A stretch of DNA of 64,000 nucleotides from Deltaproteobacteria bacterium UBA6106 (GTDB taxonomy: Bacteria; Desulfobacterota; Syntrophorhabdia; Syntrophorhabdales; Syntrophorhabdaceae): assembly GCA_002428485.1 (NCBI GenBank), contig DIWM01000017.1, forward strand, positions 44,807 to 108,806. The letters are read 5' to 3'. The notes beneath the pieces were generated by a model. The model ran no database searches. It saw nothing but the letters and a program-made list of their open reading frames with translations, and was not told where the DNA came from. Below are positions 24,797-34,549 of the stretch, piece after piece. The position numbers and the translations under genes were made by a program. Numbering within the stretch: position 1 is the stretch's first letter; each line of letters begins with the position of its first letter.

Positions 24797-26035
24797 TTAA
24801 ACCTTAAGGTTCTCAAGAATCCGTTTCCTCTTCTCAACCTCGGCAACTTCCTGCTTAAGTTTCTGGCGGCGTTTCAGCTCTTGTTCCGCCGCCTGGACAT
24901 CAAGGTCTTCCTGATAGCCACGTGTAGCCATATCTAAATATATTTTGAAGTTGTTGACGATCTGTTGGACCACACGTTCGTCAGCACGTACAATGGCTTG
25001 ATTGCCGTTAAACTGGAATGTATGAGGCTCTGCCCCTCTGATAGAACTATATCCTCCTCGGGGATCTCGAAATCGTTGTACCCATCCTGCTTCTGGCACT
25101 CGATCTAACTTGAAAATCAGGGTATCTTGGTTCCAATCAGCTCCCATTAGCTTAACGGGAACCACTTGTTGCGGGATGCTGGTCGGAACAACCTCACGCT
25201 TCTTTAAATCGAGTTGCTGCTGCACCACAAAAGCATTTTGTCGCCCAATCAAATCTTTCTTAACCTCTTCGAGTTTTAGAGGTCGTGCCTCGGATGATTG
25301 TTGGATCATTCGTTCTACCAGCGGATCCAGATATGCATAATCTGGAGCGACTGATGCGATAGTCTTGTATCCAGCCCCGTGAGGTACCAAACCAGTAAAC
25401 ATTTCGTTTAGTATCAACCCCAGCGCATAGATATCAGAACGATGGTCTACGGGTGCCCCTTTGGTACGTTGCTCGGGTGCCGAGTACCCTAGGTTTGCCA
25501 TTTTTGCGGTTGCCTTTGTTGCAACAGCTGTGGCAAGCATATCCTCTCTAAAATGAGCAATCCCAAAATCAGCCACCAGCAGCAGCTCACGATCAGGTTC
25601 ATAGAGAAAATTCTCTGGCTTCACGTCTCGGTGGATTATTTCAAGTAGATGCGCAGCTTCTATCCCGTCCAACATTTGACTGAACAAAAGTAAAACTCTA
25701 CTATGGGGAATACCCTTGTTCATTAGGCCCCGAAGAGTCATGGGGAAAAACGGCATTACATAAAAAGGGGTCTTCTTCCCGCCCCAGGTCACTAACCCGC
25801 AATCAACTATTTGAATAATATTTCGGTGGGACTGCCTGCTACAGAAGCCAACCTCGTTCTTGAACCTTTTTCTTCTTTCGGTAGTTATCAGATCAGGAAA
25901 CAGACACTTCAGGGCAAGATTTTTGCCGGTAGAATTGGTGACAGAAAACACACGTCCCGATCCTCCTTCACCGAGTATTTTCGTGACTGAATATACTTCA
26001 AAGGCACTTTCAAAAATTTGAGGATTTTTTGTCAT
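24797..26035 (-). CDS. Hanks-type Ser/Thr protein kinase
   Basis: This 412-residue protein has a complete kinase core: glycine loop GEGGSGRV at 22-29, Lys43 (LALKCL), HRDVKPEN at 135-142, DFG at 156-158, and APEQ from 186. All catalytic residues are present, so it should be active. There is no transmembrane segment. After residue 280 a C-terminal domain of about 130 residues follows, ending in a coiled coil (QAAEQELKRRQKLKQEVAEV). It sits alone between the type III restriction genes and the ubiquitin-like locus. An FHA-like protein lies in the same island, so phospho-signalling between them is possible, but the FHA site looks altered. Confidence 0.87.
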   Translation of the reverse strand: MTKNPQIFESAFEVYSVTKILGEGGSGRVFSVTNSTGKNLALKCLFPDLITTERRKRFKNEVGFCSRQSHRNIIQIVDCGLVTWGGKKTPFYVMPFFPMTLRGLMNKGIPHSRVLLLFSQMLDGIEAAHLLEIIHRDVKPENFLYEPDRELLLVADFGIAHFREDMLATAVATKATAKMANLGYSAPEQRTKGAPVDHRSDIYALGLILNEMFTGLVPHGAGYKTIASVAPDYAYLDPLVERMIQQSSEARPLKLEEVKKDLIGRQNAFVVQQQLDLKKREVVPTSIPQQVVPVKLMGADWNQDTLIFKLDRVPEAGWVQRFRDPRGGYSSIRGAEPHTFQFNGNQAIVRADERVVQQIVNNFKIYLDMATRGYQEDLDVQAAEQELKRRQKLKQEVAEVEKRKRILENLKV

Positions 26036-26256
26036 AGGTGATAACCGCTTAATTGCATGCTTCTCAATCTCATTCTATAGGCTTCAGGTAACCACGTCAA
26101 ATATTTCTTTCCGAGAAATATGTGTATCAGTTACACGCAAACGTGGATAAGGTATGGAGTTGATGGTTAACAGGTTACAATTGAGTGTAACGACCAAAAT
26201 CAAGCGGAATATGCAATGTGTCTATTTGATATTGTGTTTAATAAATGTAAATAGTG

Positions 26257-28902
26257 TTACCCCCCTTCTTGTAATGCGGCCTTGACAGCACACCAATCTT
26301 TCCCTTTAGGCATAACAAATAGACATTTTCCATCACTCTTCAATGCCCATAGCTCCCCGAGACGCCGCTTTTCCTTTGAATCGTCATTACTCCACCGGTC
26401 GGCTCCTTTGTATTCAACAACCAGGTAGCGACCATCTTTCAACTTACAAACAAAGTCTGGATAGAACTTATCCGTCGCCGTTTGCAGCCAAAAAGATAAT
26501 ACCGGTTGACGGTCTAAGTTGCGGACCCATAACTCCACCTCCTCCATCTGGTCGATAAATTGTGCACACAGAAATTCTTCCCCTTTATCATCCAAATCAC
26601 CTACTTTGGGATAATAATGTTTTGTAAAAGCATCTGATGCGGTACATATAGAGGGCATCGGGTATTCGGTACCGTAAGAAAATACCCGTTCAGGAGTAAC
26701 AACTACATTAGCTGCCTCTTGAAATAGTAATTCCTGGTACACTTTGTTACGGGCTTTGACACGATACTCTTTTAGTTTTTCTTCAGCTATGTTTCTCAAT
26801 ATAAATTTTTTTCTGACCAACTGGCTGAGGATAAGGCCCTTTTGGTCCAGTAAATCCCCTATCATAGAAGTAAGGAAGCCCTCCTTCTCCTCAGGGGTAA
26901 GCTCTATGAACTCCCTGAGATTATAATCAAGCCAATGTATGAGCTGAGCTTCTGTCCAATTTTCAACTACTTGGATAAGTTGTAATTGTTTGTTCAGTTC
27001 GGGAATAAACTTTGATCTGACTTTTCCTTCCTGTCCGATATCTATTTCACCGAATTGCCCCTTCTCCTCTGTTAGAAACGATACCTCCTCATTGGTCAGT
27101 CGAGGGTCATAATTCTCGATTTCCCACCCCTTTTCCATGAGTTGGTCTTCGTCAAACAGTTCAAGCTTCCCCTCCCGCCGTACGCACATGAGAGGCACTG
27201 TAAAGGGTACCCCTTTTTCAGAGGGGCTTTTTATGATACCCATAGCTTCATCTCTGTGTTCTCTAACGGCGTCTGACCAGACTTTTTGGGAATCCTTCAT
27301 CAGTAGGCTATCACTTACTTCTTTCTCCTCTTCGTAGGTCAAAACATCTTTAATCGTGATGGATTTTTTATCAGCATCGATTTCAATCTTTGTCTGTACC
27401 TCAGGGGACAACCGCTCAACCCTTGGCACCTCAGCAAGGTCAACTCTCTTGGGTGGTGGTGTTCGCAATGTATTAGGGATTGCAAAGCCGTCCATGTGAG
27501 GCTGAGAGTACCTGATAAATTCTTTAGCTTCCAGTTTATTGAAACCGTTCTCCACCAGGGCATCTACCAGATTATTGGCTGCCTCGGCAAAGTTACGCGA
27601 TGAAACAAAAGCGTAAGCACGGTTTAAATTATCCATTGTCCTTTCGCGGCAGTTTGGCAGCCTAAGAACCCTCCCCAATATCTGTTCCACCGCACCTGTA
27701 GACCGCTGCTCCGCTACAGAGCAAAGAACATAGGCAAAAGGACAATCCCATCCTTCACGGAGGGCCTGCATAGTAATAATAAACCGGATAGGACAGCTCT
27801 TCGCTGGCAGATCAACGTCTTCGAGACCCCTGTCCTCACCGGTAGCCCTGGCTATTTGTTCTGCAGGGATATGATGGTCTTCTATGAGGCTCTTTTCGAT
27901 AACTTCTACAGTAAGGGTCTCGTGCCCCTGTCTGTGAGGCTGGGCTTGAATGAGCATGATGGGACGAATATAGTCGCCTGTTTTTCGTTCTTCTATTTCG
28001 GCATCTTTTTCGAGTTGGGCCCGTTCTGTTATGGCATCAGCCAAGAGCGCCTGCCAGTCAGTATGCGTTTCAAGACGAATGGGGAGCTTGATCATATATT
28101 CGGCTTTCAATTCCGCTGCTGAAGCACTATGCAGAACATTGCTCGGATTTTTTACGCTGGCCGGCGTGGCGGTGAATTCCACGATAGCTGACGGTCTAAA
28201 ACGGGCAAGTGTGTCAAAAGAAAGGTCGGTCCTGGCGTTATGGGCTTCATCGACAATAACAAGAGGACGGTGAATCCGCATTACGTTTGCAAGGGAATAG
28301 CTAATCACTCCGTTTTCATCGCTGTCGAGAATGTTGAGAATCTCTGCGGGAAGGTTCTGAAAGTGATGATGGAGCGCCCCAGAGCTTTCATACACCTTCC
28401 TACCTTCCTTGTCTTCCACGCGGAATGCCTGAAGGGTCGCTACGATAATAACCGTCGATGAGGCAAGTATGCCCTGTCTCACATAAAGAGCTTCGGAGAC
28501 ATCCATAACTTCCACGTGGTTAAGGGTAGTATCAAGGGCCTGACGATAAGGATGGTTTCTATCCCGCAGGGCCTTTAATGTTTGTGTTCTGATGGCGTTT
28601 GAGGGTACCAGCCAAAGCACAAGGGAATGATCCATTTTAAGGAAATCCCTGTTTGCTATAGCGATAGCATGACAGGCAAGGAGCGTTTTCCCACCGCCCG
28701 TGGGGAGACGCAAGCAGATGTATGGAATGTCGGCAAGTTCCGAGGGCTCCGTAATGGAGCGATAAGAGATGCCGCGCTCCCAAAGATTTATAGTCGTGTC
28801 ATAGAAGGCACGGTCGGCATCTTTGAGGCGATCACAGGCCTGGAAATAGAGGCGCAAAGAATCAAGAACCTTTTCCTGATATGTCTTGAGTTGAAGCATC
28901 AT
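26257..28902 (-). CDS. res: Type III restriction endonuclease, Res subunit
   Basis: This 881-residue superfamily 2 helicase-nuclease has Walker A PTGGGKT at 67-73, the DEAH box in VIVDEAHNA, and motif VI-like QILGRVLRLP. Near the C-terminus, FYPDFVCKLKDGRYLVVEYK gives the Asp...Glu-x-Lys of a PD-(D/E)XK nuclease. With Mod, it cuts DNA 25-27 bases from an unmethylated site after ATP-driven diffusion. Its ATG overlaps the Mod stop by 4 bases. Length fits the family and no truncation is visible. Confidence 0.9.
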   Translation of the reverse strand: MMLQLKTYQEKVLDSLRLYFQACDRLKDADRAFYDTTINLWERGISYRSITEPSELADIPYICLRLPTGGGKTLLACHAIAIANRDFLKMDHSLVLWLVPSNAIRTQTLKALRDRNHPYRQALDTTLNHVEVMDVSEALYVRQGILASSTVIIVATLQAFRVEDKEGRKVYESSGALHHHFQNLPAEILNILDSDENGVISYSLANVMRIHRPLVIVDEAHNARTDLSFDTLARFRPSAIVEFTATPASVKNPSNVLHSASAAELKAEYMIKLPIRLETHTDWQALLADAITERAQLEKDAEIEERKTGDYIRPIMLIQAQPHRQGHETLTVEVIEKSLIEDHHIPAEQIARATGEDRGLEDVDLPAKSCPIRFIITMQALREGWDCPFAYVLCSVAEQRSTGAVEQILGRVLRLPNCRERTMDNLNRAYAFVSSRNFAEAANNLVDALVENGFNKLEAKEFIRYSQPHMDGFAIPNTLRTPPPKRVDLAEVPRVERLSPEVQTKIEIDADKKSITIKDVLTYEEEKEVSDSLLMKDSQKVWSDAVREHRDEAMGIIKSPSEKGVPFTVPLMCVRREGKLELFDEDQLMEKGWEIENYDPRLTNEEVSFLTEEKGQFGEIDIGQEGKVRSKFIPELNKQLQLIQVVENWTEAQLIHWLDYNLREFIELTPEEKEGFLTSMIGDLLDQKGLILSQLVRKKFILRNIAEEKLKEYRVKARNKVYQELLFQEAANVVVTPERVFSYGTEYPMPSICTASDAFTKHYYPKVGDLDDKGEEFLCAQFIDQMEEVELWVRNLDRQPVLSFWLQTATDKFYPDFVCKLKDGRYLVVEYKGADRWSNDDSKEKRRLGELWALKSDGKCLFVMPKGKDWCAVKAALQEGG

Positions 28903-30488
28903 TTCACCCTTATTTCATATGGAATCTGCCGGAAGATAACGTTTTCCTTCTTCAGGCGAGGCAGACTCAAACGACAGGCCGTGCCGTAAATAACCCTGGG
29001 ACCGTCATGGAGTGGTAAACCGGCAAGCACTTTTTGCGTAAGGACATTGCCGCCGTTGGGCTTCTTGTCCTTTAACACACCATTGTAAAGAAGATAGACA
29101 GCCCTTCCTCCGTGAATACCGATAAGTGGTCGTCTGTCACCGCCATCATCCGGTAATGGTTCTCCTGTCTCTGTGAAAAAGACATGCCGTGCGAGTTCGT
29201 CGTAGGTAATATTGGGATTAATTCGTCCTGTTTCATCGAAGCATGGTTCACCAAGAGTACAGTATCGGAAACCACCACCTAAGGGCTTAAAGTCCTTATA
29301 TCCCTGTGCTACATGCGTAAGACGTGTTGCAGTAACATTCTGGCATATATCCTTGTCCATCTCTACCAAAATGAACCGTCTGTTTCCATTGTCTGCCTTG
29401 TTCAGTGTTAAAACAGATTGCCCCGCTGTTCCACTTCCCGCGAAAGAGTCCAGCACAAGAGAGTCTTTGTCTGTAGCTATCTGTAAGATACGATTTATAA
29501 GGCGGGTAGGCTTCGGGGTATCAAAAGCAGTCTGAGTATCCAGAAGTATTTGTACCTCCTTTCTGGATTCATCCGTATGGCCCACTTCCTCATGTGGCCA
29601 CCAAGTCCAAGGCACTATCCCTTCAATGTTTTTTAAAAATTGAATTCTTGAAGGAACTGCATTTCCATCTTTACCGAAGTATATTCGATTCTCACTTAAT
29701 AAACGTTTATACTCAGACTCTACCACCTTCCAACAAGAACCTTCAGGTGGGCGATGTATTTTACCGGTTATGGGAGATACAATCTCATACATCTGATTGG
29801 GTCTAAACCCTTGTGCCGAAAGTGATACTGCCCTCCAACGTCCCCTGGGATCATTGTTTGGGTTTTTGTAAACTGATATCTGTTTTTCTCCCAGTGGTAA
29901 TTTGTTGCGAGTTTCCTTAAATCGCTTTGGATTCATTGCGTAAACTATTATGAATTCATGAACGTCCCCAATAGCCTCCCTATTTTCACGAGAATATCTT
30001 TTTTGCCAGACGTTACACGCAATGAATTTTTGACGGCCAAAGATTTCGTCCATCAAGTATCGTAGAGAGGCGGTTTCAGAATCATCTATTGAAATCCAAA
30101 TCGAACCATCCTCGTTTAGAAACTGCTTTAGCAACATAAGACGCGGATACATCATGCAGAGCCATTTGTCATGACGTGAGAGATCTTCCGCTTCACTACC
30201 GACTACCTTGCCCAGCCATTTCTTGATTTCAGGACTATTTACGTTGTCATTGTATACCCAATTTTCATTACCCGTGTTGTACGGTGGATCAATGTATATG
30301 CATTTTACTTTCCCCGCGTAATACGGCAAAAGCGCTTTGAGGGCTACAAGGTTGTCCCCTTCCACTATCAGGTTGCCGCTTCCAGGCTCTCCGACAGAAA
30401 GCTCTTTCTCCTCCTTCAAGAAATGAAAGGGTACCTCATTGTGATGGTTGATAACGGCCTTCTTACCTATCCATTCAAGCGTCGACAA
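28899..30488 (-). CDS. mod: Type III adenine-specific DNA methyltransferase, Mod subunit
   Basis: This 529-residue beta-class N6-adenine methyltransferase has the catalytic motif DPPY at 67-70 (CIYIDPPYNTGN) before the SAM motif DSFAGSGTAG near residue 345, the order typical of Mod proteins. The middle 200 residues are the target-recognition region. It starts 38 bases after the DUF4268 gene and overlaps Res by 4 bases. Mod alone methylates; with Res it restricts. No homopolymer tract suggesting phase variation is apparent in the part I read. Confidence 0.9.
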   Translation of the reverse strand: MSTLEWIGKKAVINHHNEVPFHFLKEEKELSVGEPGSGNLIVEGDNLVALKALLPYYAGKVKCIYIDPPYNTGNENWVYNDNVNSPEIKKWLGKVVGSEAEDLSRHDKWLCMMYPRLMLLKQFLNEDGSIWISIDDSETASLRYLMDEIFGRQKFIACNVWQKRYSRENREAIGDVHEFIIVYAMNPKRFKETRNKLPLGEKQISVYKNPNNDPRGRWRAVSLSAQGFRPNQMYEIVSPITGKIHRPPEGSCWKVVESEYKRLLSENRIYFGKDGNAVPSRIQFLKNIEGIVPWTWWPHEEVGHTDESRKEVQILLDTQTAFDTPKPTRLINRILQIATDKDSLVLDSFAGSGTAGQSVLTLNKADNGNRRFILVEMDKDICQNVTATRLTHVAQGYKDFKPLGGGFRYCTLGEPCFDETGRINPNITYDELARHVFFTETGEPLPDDGGDRRPLIGIHGGRAVYLLYNGVLKDKKPNGGNVLTQKVLAGLPLHDGPRVIYGTACRLSLPRLKKENVIFRQIPYEIRVK

Positions 30489-30526
30489 TTAATCCTCGGT
30501 AATAGTAGTTTGAGTTCAATAAAGGC

Positions 30527-31501
30527 TCATTTTGGTAATGCTTTTACCTTGGGAGCAAATACCGTGTGTAGGGCCTCCAATTTCTCTTTGAGCCATTCGT
30601 GCTGATTCTTCCAATCCTTAACGTCAGTAATGTGTGCATCCTTTCGAACATAAGCTTTAGCCTGTTTCGTACCTTCCTTTGCGCTCCAAATAAGGGGGAA
30701 TCCTAATTGGTTCTCAATCTCGGGTTTTTGTTTTGCTATTGCTTCGAAATGTTTGCTGGCATCAAGAATAATAAATTCCGCTCTGATCTCTCCTTCGTAA
30801 ACATTTTTTTCACTATTCCAGGCTGAAGCTATAGAGTTTATGACAAAACCACTTCGTCCAACGCCGTGGTTCATCCAATGCTGCGGCAAGGGTTTCTGAC
30901 ACTTAATTTTACTTTTTGACTCTTCCATAAATTGACGGAAGGCAGTCCAATACTCAAGTTGGAGCCTTTTAGTATCAGATAGATTGGCTGCCATGCTATT
31001 TCTCGATTGTTTCAATGTTTTTGACCAGTCATTTGGTTGAGACACAATGTTGAACTTTGGGGCAATGGGCGAATTTCCGATACGCCACAACTCAATTTCA
31101 ATCCCGAAGAAGTTGAAGCCATCATCTGTTATTTCATTGAGCCAGTCAAGGGCAGCTCTATGTTCATCGGTAATATGAGCTGCAATCCATATAATAGTAA
31201 CAGCTTGCAAGCCAGCAGAGTAAGTAATCAATTGACCAAGGTGTGTATGGTCGGTTTTCTCAAGTTGGTTTTCAATAAGTACCCAACCACCAGTGGCCGT
31301 GTCTTTACATAGTATGTCAGCAGAATATGGTCCTACCGATTGTTCTTGAGTGTGAAGCTCTAGGTCTATGCCAATTGTATCGCTCAGGATTTTTAGATTT
31401 TCCTCCAGTGCCAACCACGGAGTAAATTCACTTGATTCATTCTTCCAAACTGTTCGTAGATCAATTTTCTCCAGTTTTCCCAACGAAGACGTGGTGGTCA
31501 T
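30527..31501 (-). CDS. DUF4268 protein with PD-(D/E)XK-like N-terminus
   Basis: This 324-residue protein matches DUF4268 in layout. The N-terminal half has SADILCKDTATGGWVLIENQ, the Asp...Glu-x-Gln pattern of a diverged PD-(D/E)XK nuclease fold, then LGQLITYSAGLQA. The C-terminal half is the DUF4268 domain (YWTAFRQFMEE, RAEFIILDASKHFEAI). DUF4268 genes often sit with restriction systems. It is first in an operon with mod and res. A variable nuclease Lys (here Gln) makes cleavage uncertain; DNA binding or a regulatory role is also possible. Confidence 0.78.
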   Translation of the reverse strand: MTTTSSLGKLEKIDLRTVWKNESSEFTPWLALEENLKILSDTIGIDLELHTQEQSVGPYSADILCKDTATGGWVLIENQLEKTDHTHLGQLITYSAGLQAVTIIWIAAHITDEHRAALDWLNEITDDGFNFFGIEIELWRIGNSPIAPKFNIVSQPNDWSKTLKQSRNSMAANLSDTKRLQLEYWTAFRQFMEESKSKIKCQKPLPQHWMNHGVGRSGFVINSIASAWNSEKNVYEGEIRAEFIILDASKHFEAIAKQKPEIENQLGFPLIWSAKEGTKQAKAYVRKDAHITDVKDWKNQHEWLKEKLEALHTVFAPKVKALPK

Positions 31502-31563
31502 AATCTAACCTCCCCCATTCGTAAAATCCAATGCATCATGTTCTTTTTATTGTGGTTTTTTTA

Positions 31564-31710
31564 ATGCTATCAAATGAGATAGAAGAATACAAGAAAGAAG
31601 AGGAGGTAGTAATCAGAATAGCAACGTTGGTTATGGAATGTTCCCTTCATGAGCGTTTATCATTCTATGCTGATTCAATTTATGTTTGTAAAGAGAAAGA
31701 TATTATGTAA
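31564..31710 (+). CDS. Possible small protein, 48 residues
   Basis: An ATG frame encodes an acidic, partly helical peptide (start MLSNEIEEYKKEEEVVIRIA, end CKEKDIM). It lies in the divergent gap between the minus-strand cargo and plus-strand mobility genes. No ribosome site precedes it and no family is recognised, so it may be chance. Confidence 0.25.
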   Translation: MLSNEIEEYKKEEEVVIRIATLVMECSLHERLSFYADSIYVCKEKDIM

Positions 31711-31775
31711 ACAATATGTAATGAAGGGGTTTGCTTCTGTGTGGATATGAGAAATCAATAAATAGGGGGGGTCTT

Positions 31776-31820
31776 ATGGAAGCATTAAAGCATTATTACA
31801 ATAGATCAAACAGGAGGTGA
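31776..31820 (+). CDS. Possible 14-codon leader peptide
   Basis: ATG 31776 follows a run of G, and the frame ends with TGA inside the AGGAGGTGA ribosome site of the next gene. A leader whose stop overlaps the next ribosome site could couple translation. Only position and spacing support it. Confidence 0.25.
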   Translation: MEALKHYYNRSNRR

Positions 31821-31824
31821 GACC

Positions 31825-32685
31825 ATGACGGGACCTCAAAAACAAAGTCAAAATAAGCAACGAGATCATAACCAGGCTCTCAATGAGTTTTTTCAATCCT
31901 GTTCTGAATTCCGTAAAACCGATACCTTCATAGATGCTATGAGATTTGTCGCCCGGTTCACCAACTATGCACCTATCAATGCCTTTTTGATCTATACCCA
32001 AAGACCTACCGCGACGTTCGTTGCAACACCTTCCAGGCGGTGAAGACAGTTTGGACGCACTTTGAGGGAATATGCCAGGCCCATAATCATCCTGGCCCCT
32101 ATGTCCCCGGTGGCCATTGTCTACGATCTTGAGGATACAGATGGGAAGAAGATCCCAAAATACTTCGATGAGGCATATAAGGTATCGGGGGAAATGGCAG
32201 AGGCCAAGTGGGACAATACCCTGAAGTATTGTATTGAGGTCGATAACTTCAAGATAATCTATAACGAGAAGTCTTTCCTCAACTGCGCCTGCGTATCAAG
32301 ACGATGGGGAGACCAGTACATAATCGAAATTAATAAAAGCTTCGAAGATGTCCGGCTCAAGTATTCCCTCCTCGCCCATGAGATAGCCCATGTTTACTGT
32401 GGCCACCTCGGGGCAGATGAGAAAGACCCGAAAAAAAGACGATGGGACAACAGTGCCCATCTTACAAGAGATCAAAGAGAGGTAGAAGCGGAGACTGTAG
32501 CGTATCTCGTCTGCTCACGGTGTGGCATCGAAACAAAGGCTATAGAGTATGTTGCAGGATATCTGAAAAACCCCGAGGAAGACCTTTCCAGGATCAGTGT
32601 AAAGGTAATCCTTGATGTAGCCCGGGATATTGAGAATATATCGAAAGATCGTCCTAAGGAAACTGGCCGATTATTGAATAATTAA
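31825..32685 (+). pseudogene. ArdC/ImmA-like antirestriction metalloprotein broken by an in-frame TGA
   Basis: AGGAGGTGAGACC precedes ATG 31825. The frame runs 72 codons (ArdC N-terminal-like, YAPINAFLIYTQRPTATFVA), meets TGA at 32041-32043, and then continues in the same frame to 32685 with FGRTLREYARPIIILAP and a zinc site HEIAH plus a downstream Glu (EVEAETVAYLVC). Intact relatives have Trp at the stop position (RW-basic-x-FG), so TGG became TGA. Other genes here stop at TGA, so it is not a reassigned codon. Two partial proteins might still be made, the second from TTG 32062. It heads the mobility module and would have protected the element from host restriction. Confidence 0.8.
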
Positions 32686-33182
32686 TTAATTGCCCTCTCA
32701 GCTATATCTGTAAAGGATTTGCAGGCGATTGAACCTGTAGTTTATTGTTGGATTAATTACAATAAGCAAATACCGTATTAAATACCGCCAACACTCATTC
32801 CACAGAGGATAAAACCCCCGAAACATGAGGGAACAATGCAGTTAAGGCTATAAACCCTTACAGAAACCCGTATTTTAATAGTCTAAATTAAGAAATAAGC
32901 TCTATAATTTTGCGGTCGTAAAAAAAGGATTACCTCCTACTTTAAAACATCGTAAACCATTGATAATGGCCATTCTATAAATATTGTTGTTTATATTGGT
33001 GGGGTTGTGGGGGGAGGTGGAAAGGACGTATTGTTTACGTGAGAATATATCCCGCGCGCGAGAGAATAGTTATTCAAGGGCCCATTCTCACCTGCAATTC
33101 AGATCCTAATTCCAGCTCCATAATTGTTCCAATAACGACTTGCGGATAATAAAAATAGAGTGATATTATCAACAGTAGAGGT
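32686..33182. other. Intergenic region with G-rich and palindromic sequence; possible replication or transfer origin
   Basis: No gene supported. A G-rich run near 32999-33020 precedes CGCGCGCG and nested inverted repeats: GTGAGAAT (33039-33046) pairs with ATTCTCAC (33084-33091), and inside it GAATA (33064-33068) pairs with TATTC (33071-33075). It lies upstream of the primase-like gene. Origins often combine such features, but there is no direct proof. Confidence 0.35.
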
Positions 33183-33212
33183 TTGGTATCCTCTTGTGCA
33201 TGGCATTGTGCA

Positions 33213-34175
33213 ATGAAAAAGGAAACGCAAAAGATCGTAAAAGAGATAACGTCAAGGTTTACGTCTCTTTATTCTAAGGAATCCCCGGCCACACCCCGAA
33301 AATTGTCCGCAACATATCTTCAATATAAGGCAGGTGGTACCCCCTTGGATGCCATCTTGCCATACGTCAATCATAGAAGATGCGATGATGCAGAACTTGA
33401 AGCTATGAAAGCCACAAAAGAGCATAAAAGACTCATGCGCCGTGGAAGGAGCATCGCTAAAGCCTGCCTTGAAGGTCTTGTGGGTTTTGACGGCAGTATA
33501 GAATCCATGAGAAACAAATTAACAGACAAAACACTCAAGAGATTGATCAATAATTATGAGGAATCAGTGATTACCAGCATCCTCGAAGCCCTATGTGATT
33601 TCCAGGGCGCAGTAAAGCTGTCCAACGTGTGTCGCATGTTTATGGATGAGCTTTTACCGATACTGAAAGACAATCAAAAAGAGGCGGGGGCACAGGCAAA
33701 GAACTTAGATGATTTATTAAAGAGCGCCTCGGTTTCCGAAGAACAGAAATCTTTGCTTGAGCAGATGAGAAGGATTGTCCGGAGTCAATCCGGTGAATCA
33801 TTCGAAGAGGCAGAACTGGATATGAATCTCATGTCCCAGCTCAGTTTCATGGAACTTTTATTTCCAAGCGGATCCCAACTGCATTTACTGCGCGATACAG
33901 GATATGATAAGTTTTTTTGGTCGAACATTCTATTGTTACAAGCTGCTGGTTTTTATCGCAAGCAAGGTAGACCAAAAGATATCTTCATAAAGGGCCTGCA
34001 AAACGTTGTCTATACCTTGCTGATGCAGGGTTTATCCACTGACAAAAAGGGGCCTGTACAGTTTTCTAAAAGTCTCACAGCAGCAATAATTAATGAGGCT
34101 TATAGTGGAAGTATAAAACGTCTAACCCCAAAAGACGTCGATAATACAGTGCTTCACAGCGATCCACTTACCTAA
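33213..34175 (+). CDS. Conserved-looking mobile-element protein of unknown function
   Basis: This protein is about 320 residues from the ATG at 33213 (MKKETQ); an upstream in-frame GTG-type start at 33183 would add 10 residues. It is largely helical and charged, with no motif I recognise (KLSATYLQYKAGGTPLDAIL, CLEGLVGFDGSIESMRNKL). Neither start has a strong ribosome site. It lies between the antirestriction pseudogene and the replication genes, so a replication or maintenance role is plausible but unproven. Confidence 0.6.
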   Translation: MKKETQKIVKEITSRFTSLYSKESPATPRKLSATYLQYKAGGTPLDAILPYVNHRRCDDAELEAMKATKEHKRLMRRGRSIAKACLEGLVGFDGSIESMRNKLTDKTLKRLINNYEESVITSILEALCDFQGAVKLSNVCRMFMDELLPILKDNQKEAGAQAKNLDDLLKSASVSEEQKSLLEQMRRIVRSQSGESFEEAELDMNLMSQLSFMELLFPSGSQLHLLRDTGYDKFFWSNILLLQAAGFYRKQGRPKDIFIKGLQNVVYTLLMQGLSTDKKGPVQFSKSLTAAIINEAYSGSIKRLTPKDVDNTVLHSDPLT

Positions 34176-34264
34176 AAAACATTTTTTCATTTTTCATTTT
34201 GAGTAAAAACCCTTCTTCGGCCCAGAATAATACTCATGAAATAAATTCTGGAAAAGGAGGGCAT

Positions 34265-34549
34265 ATGACAAAGACTAAAGCGCTGGAACTGATTGACCTG
34301 TATATTGCTGCTTTTCTCATGTTCCATGGCGTTCCGCCAAGGCTAATCCTCAAAAACGGCAAGGTAATATTCGTTTTCGATGCTTCCGACGAAGTCTACC
34401 GGCTCATGACCATGTACAACAGCAACCAGGACGTGCCGTGCCTTGATATGATCACGGCGATTAAGACCCTGCGGGGCCAGATGCTGACCCTGAAGGGGAC
34501 CGATAACGACTATGAAAAGGGTGGACGGCATGGATACCAGACAAGATAA
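34265..34549 (+). CDS. Small DUF5659-like mobile-element protein
   Basis: This 94-residue protein starts at 34265, where GGAAAAGGAGGGCAT gives an excellent ribosome site; the longer frame to 34199 has none. Content: IAAFLMFHGVPPRLILKNGK and VIFVFDASDEVYRLMTMYNS, similar to short DUF5659-type proteins found beside primases on integrative elements. Its 3' end overlaps the primase start by 20 bases, so the genes are coupled. Function unknown. Confidence 0.65.
   Translation: MTKTKALELIDLYIAAFLMFHGVPPRLILKNGKVIFVFDASDEVYRLMTMYNSNQDVPCLDMITAIKTLRGQMLTLKGTDNDYEKGGRHGYQTR

Noticed and set aside
32041..32043. TGA read as Trp or selenocysteine
   Set aside because: Other genes in the window end in TGA and no selenocysteine hairpin is apparent. 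A simple nonsense mutation is the better reading.
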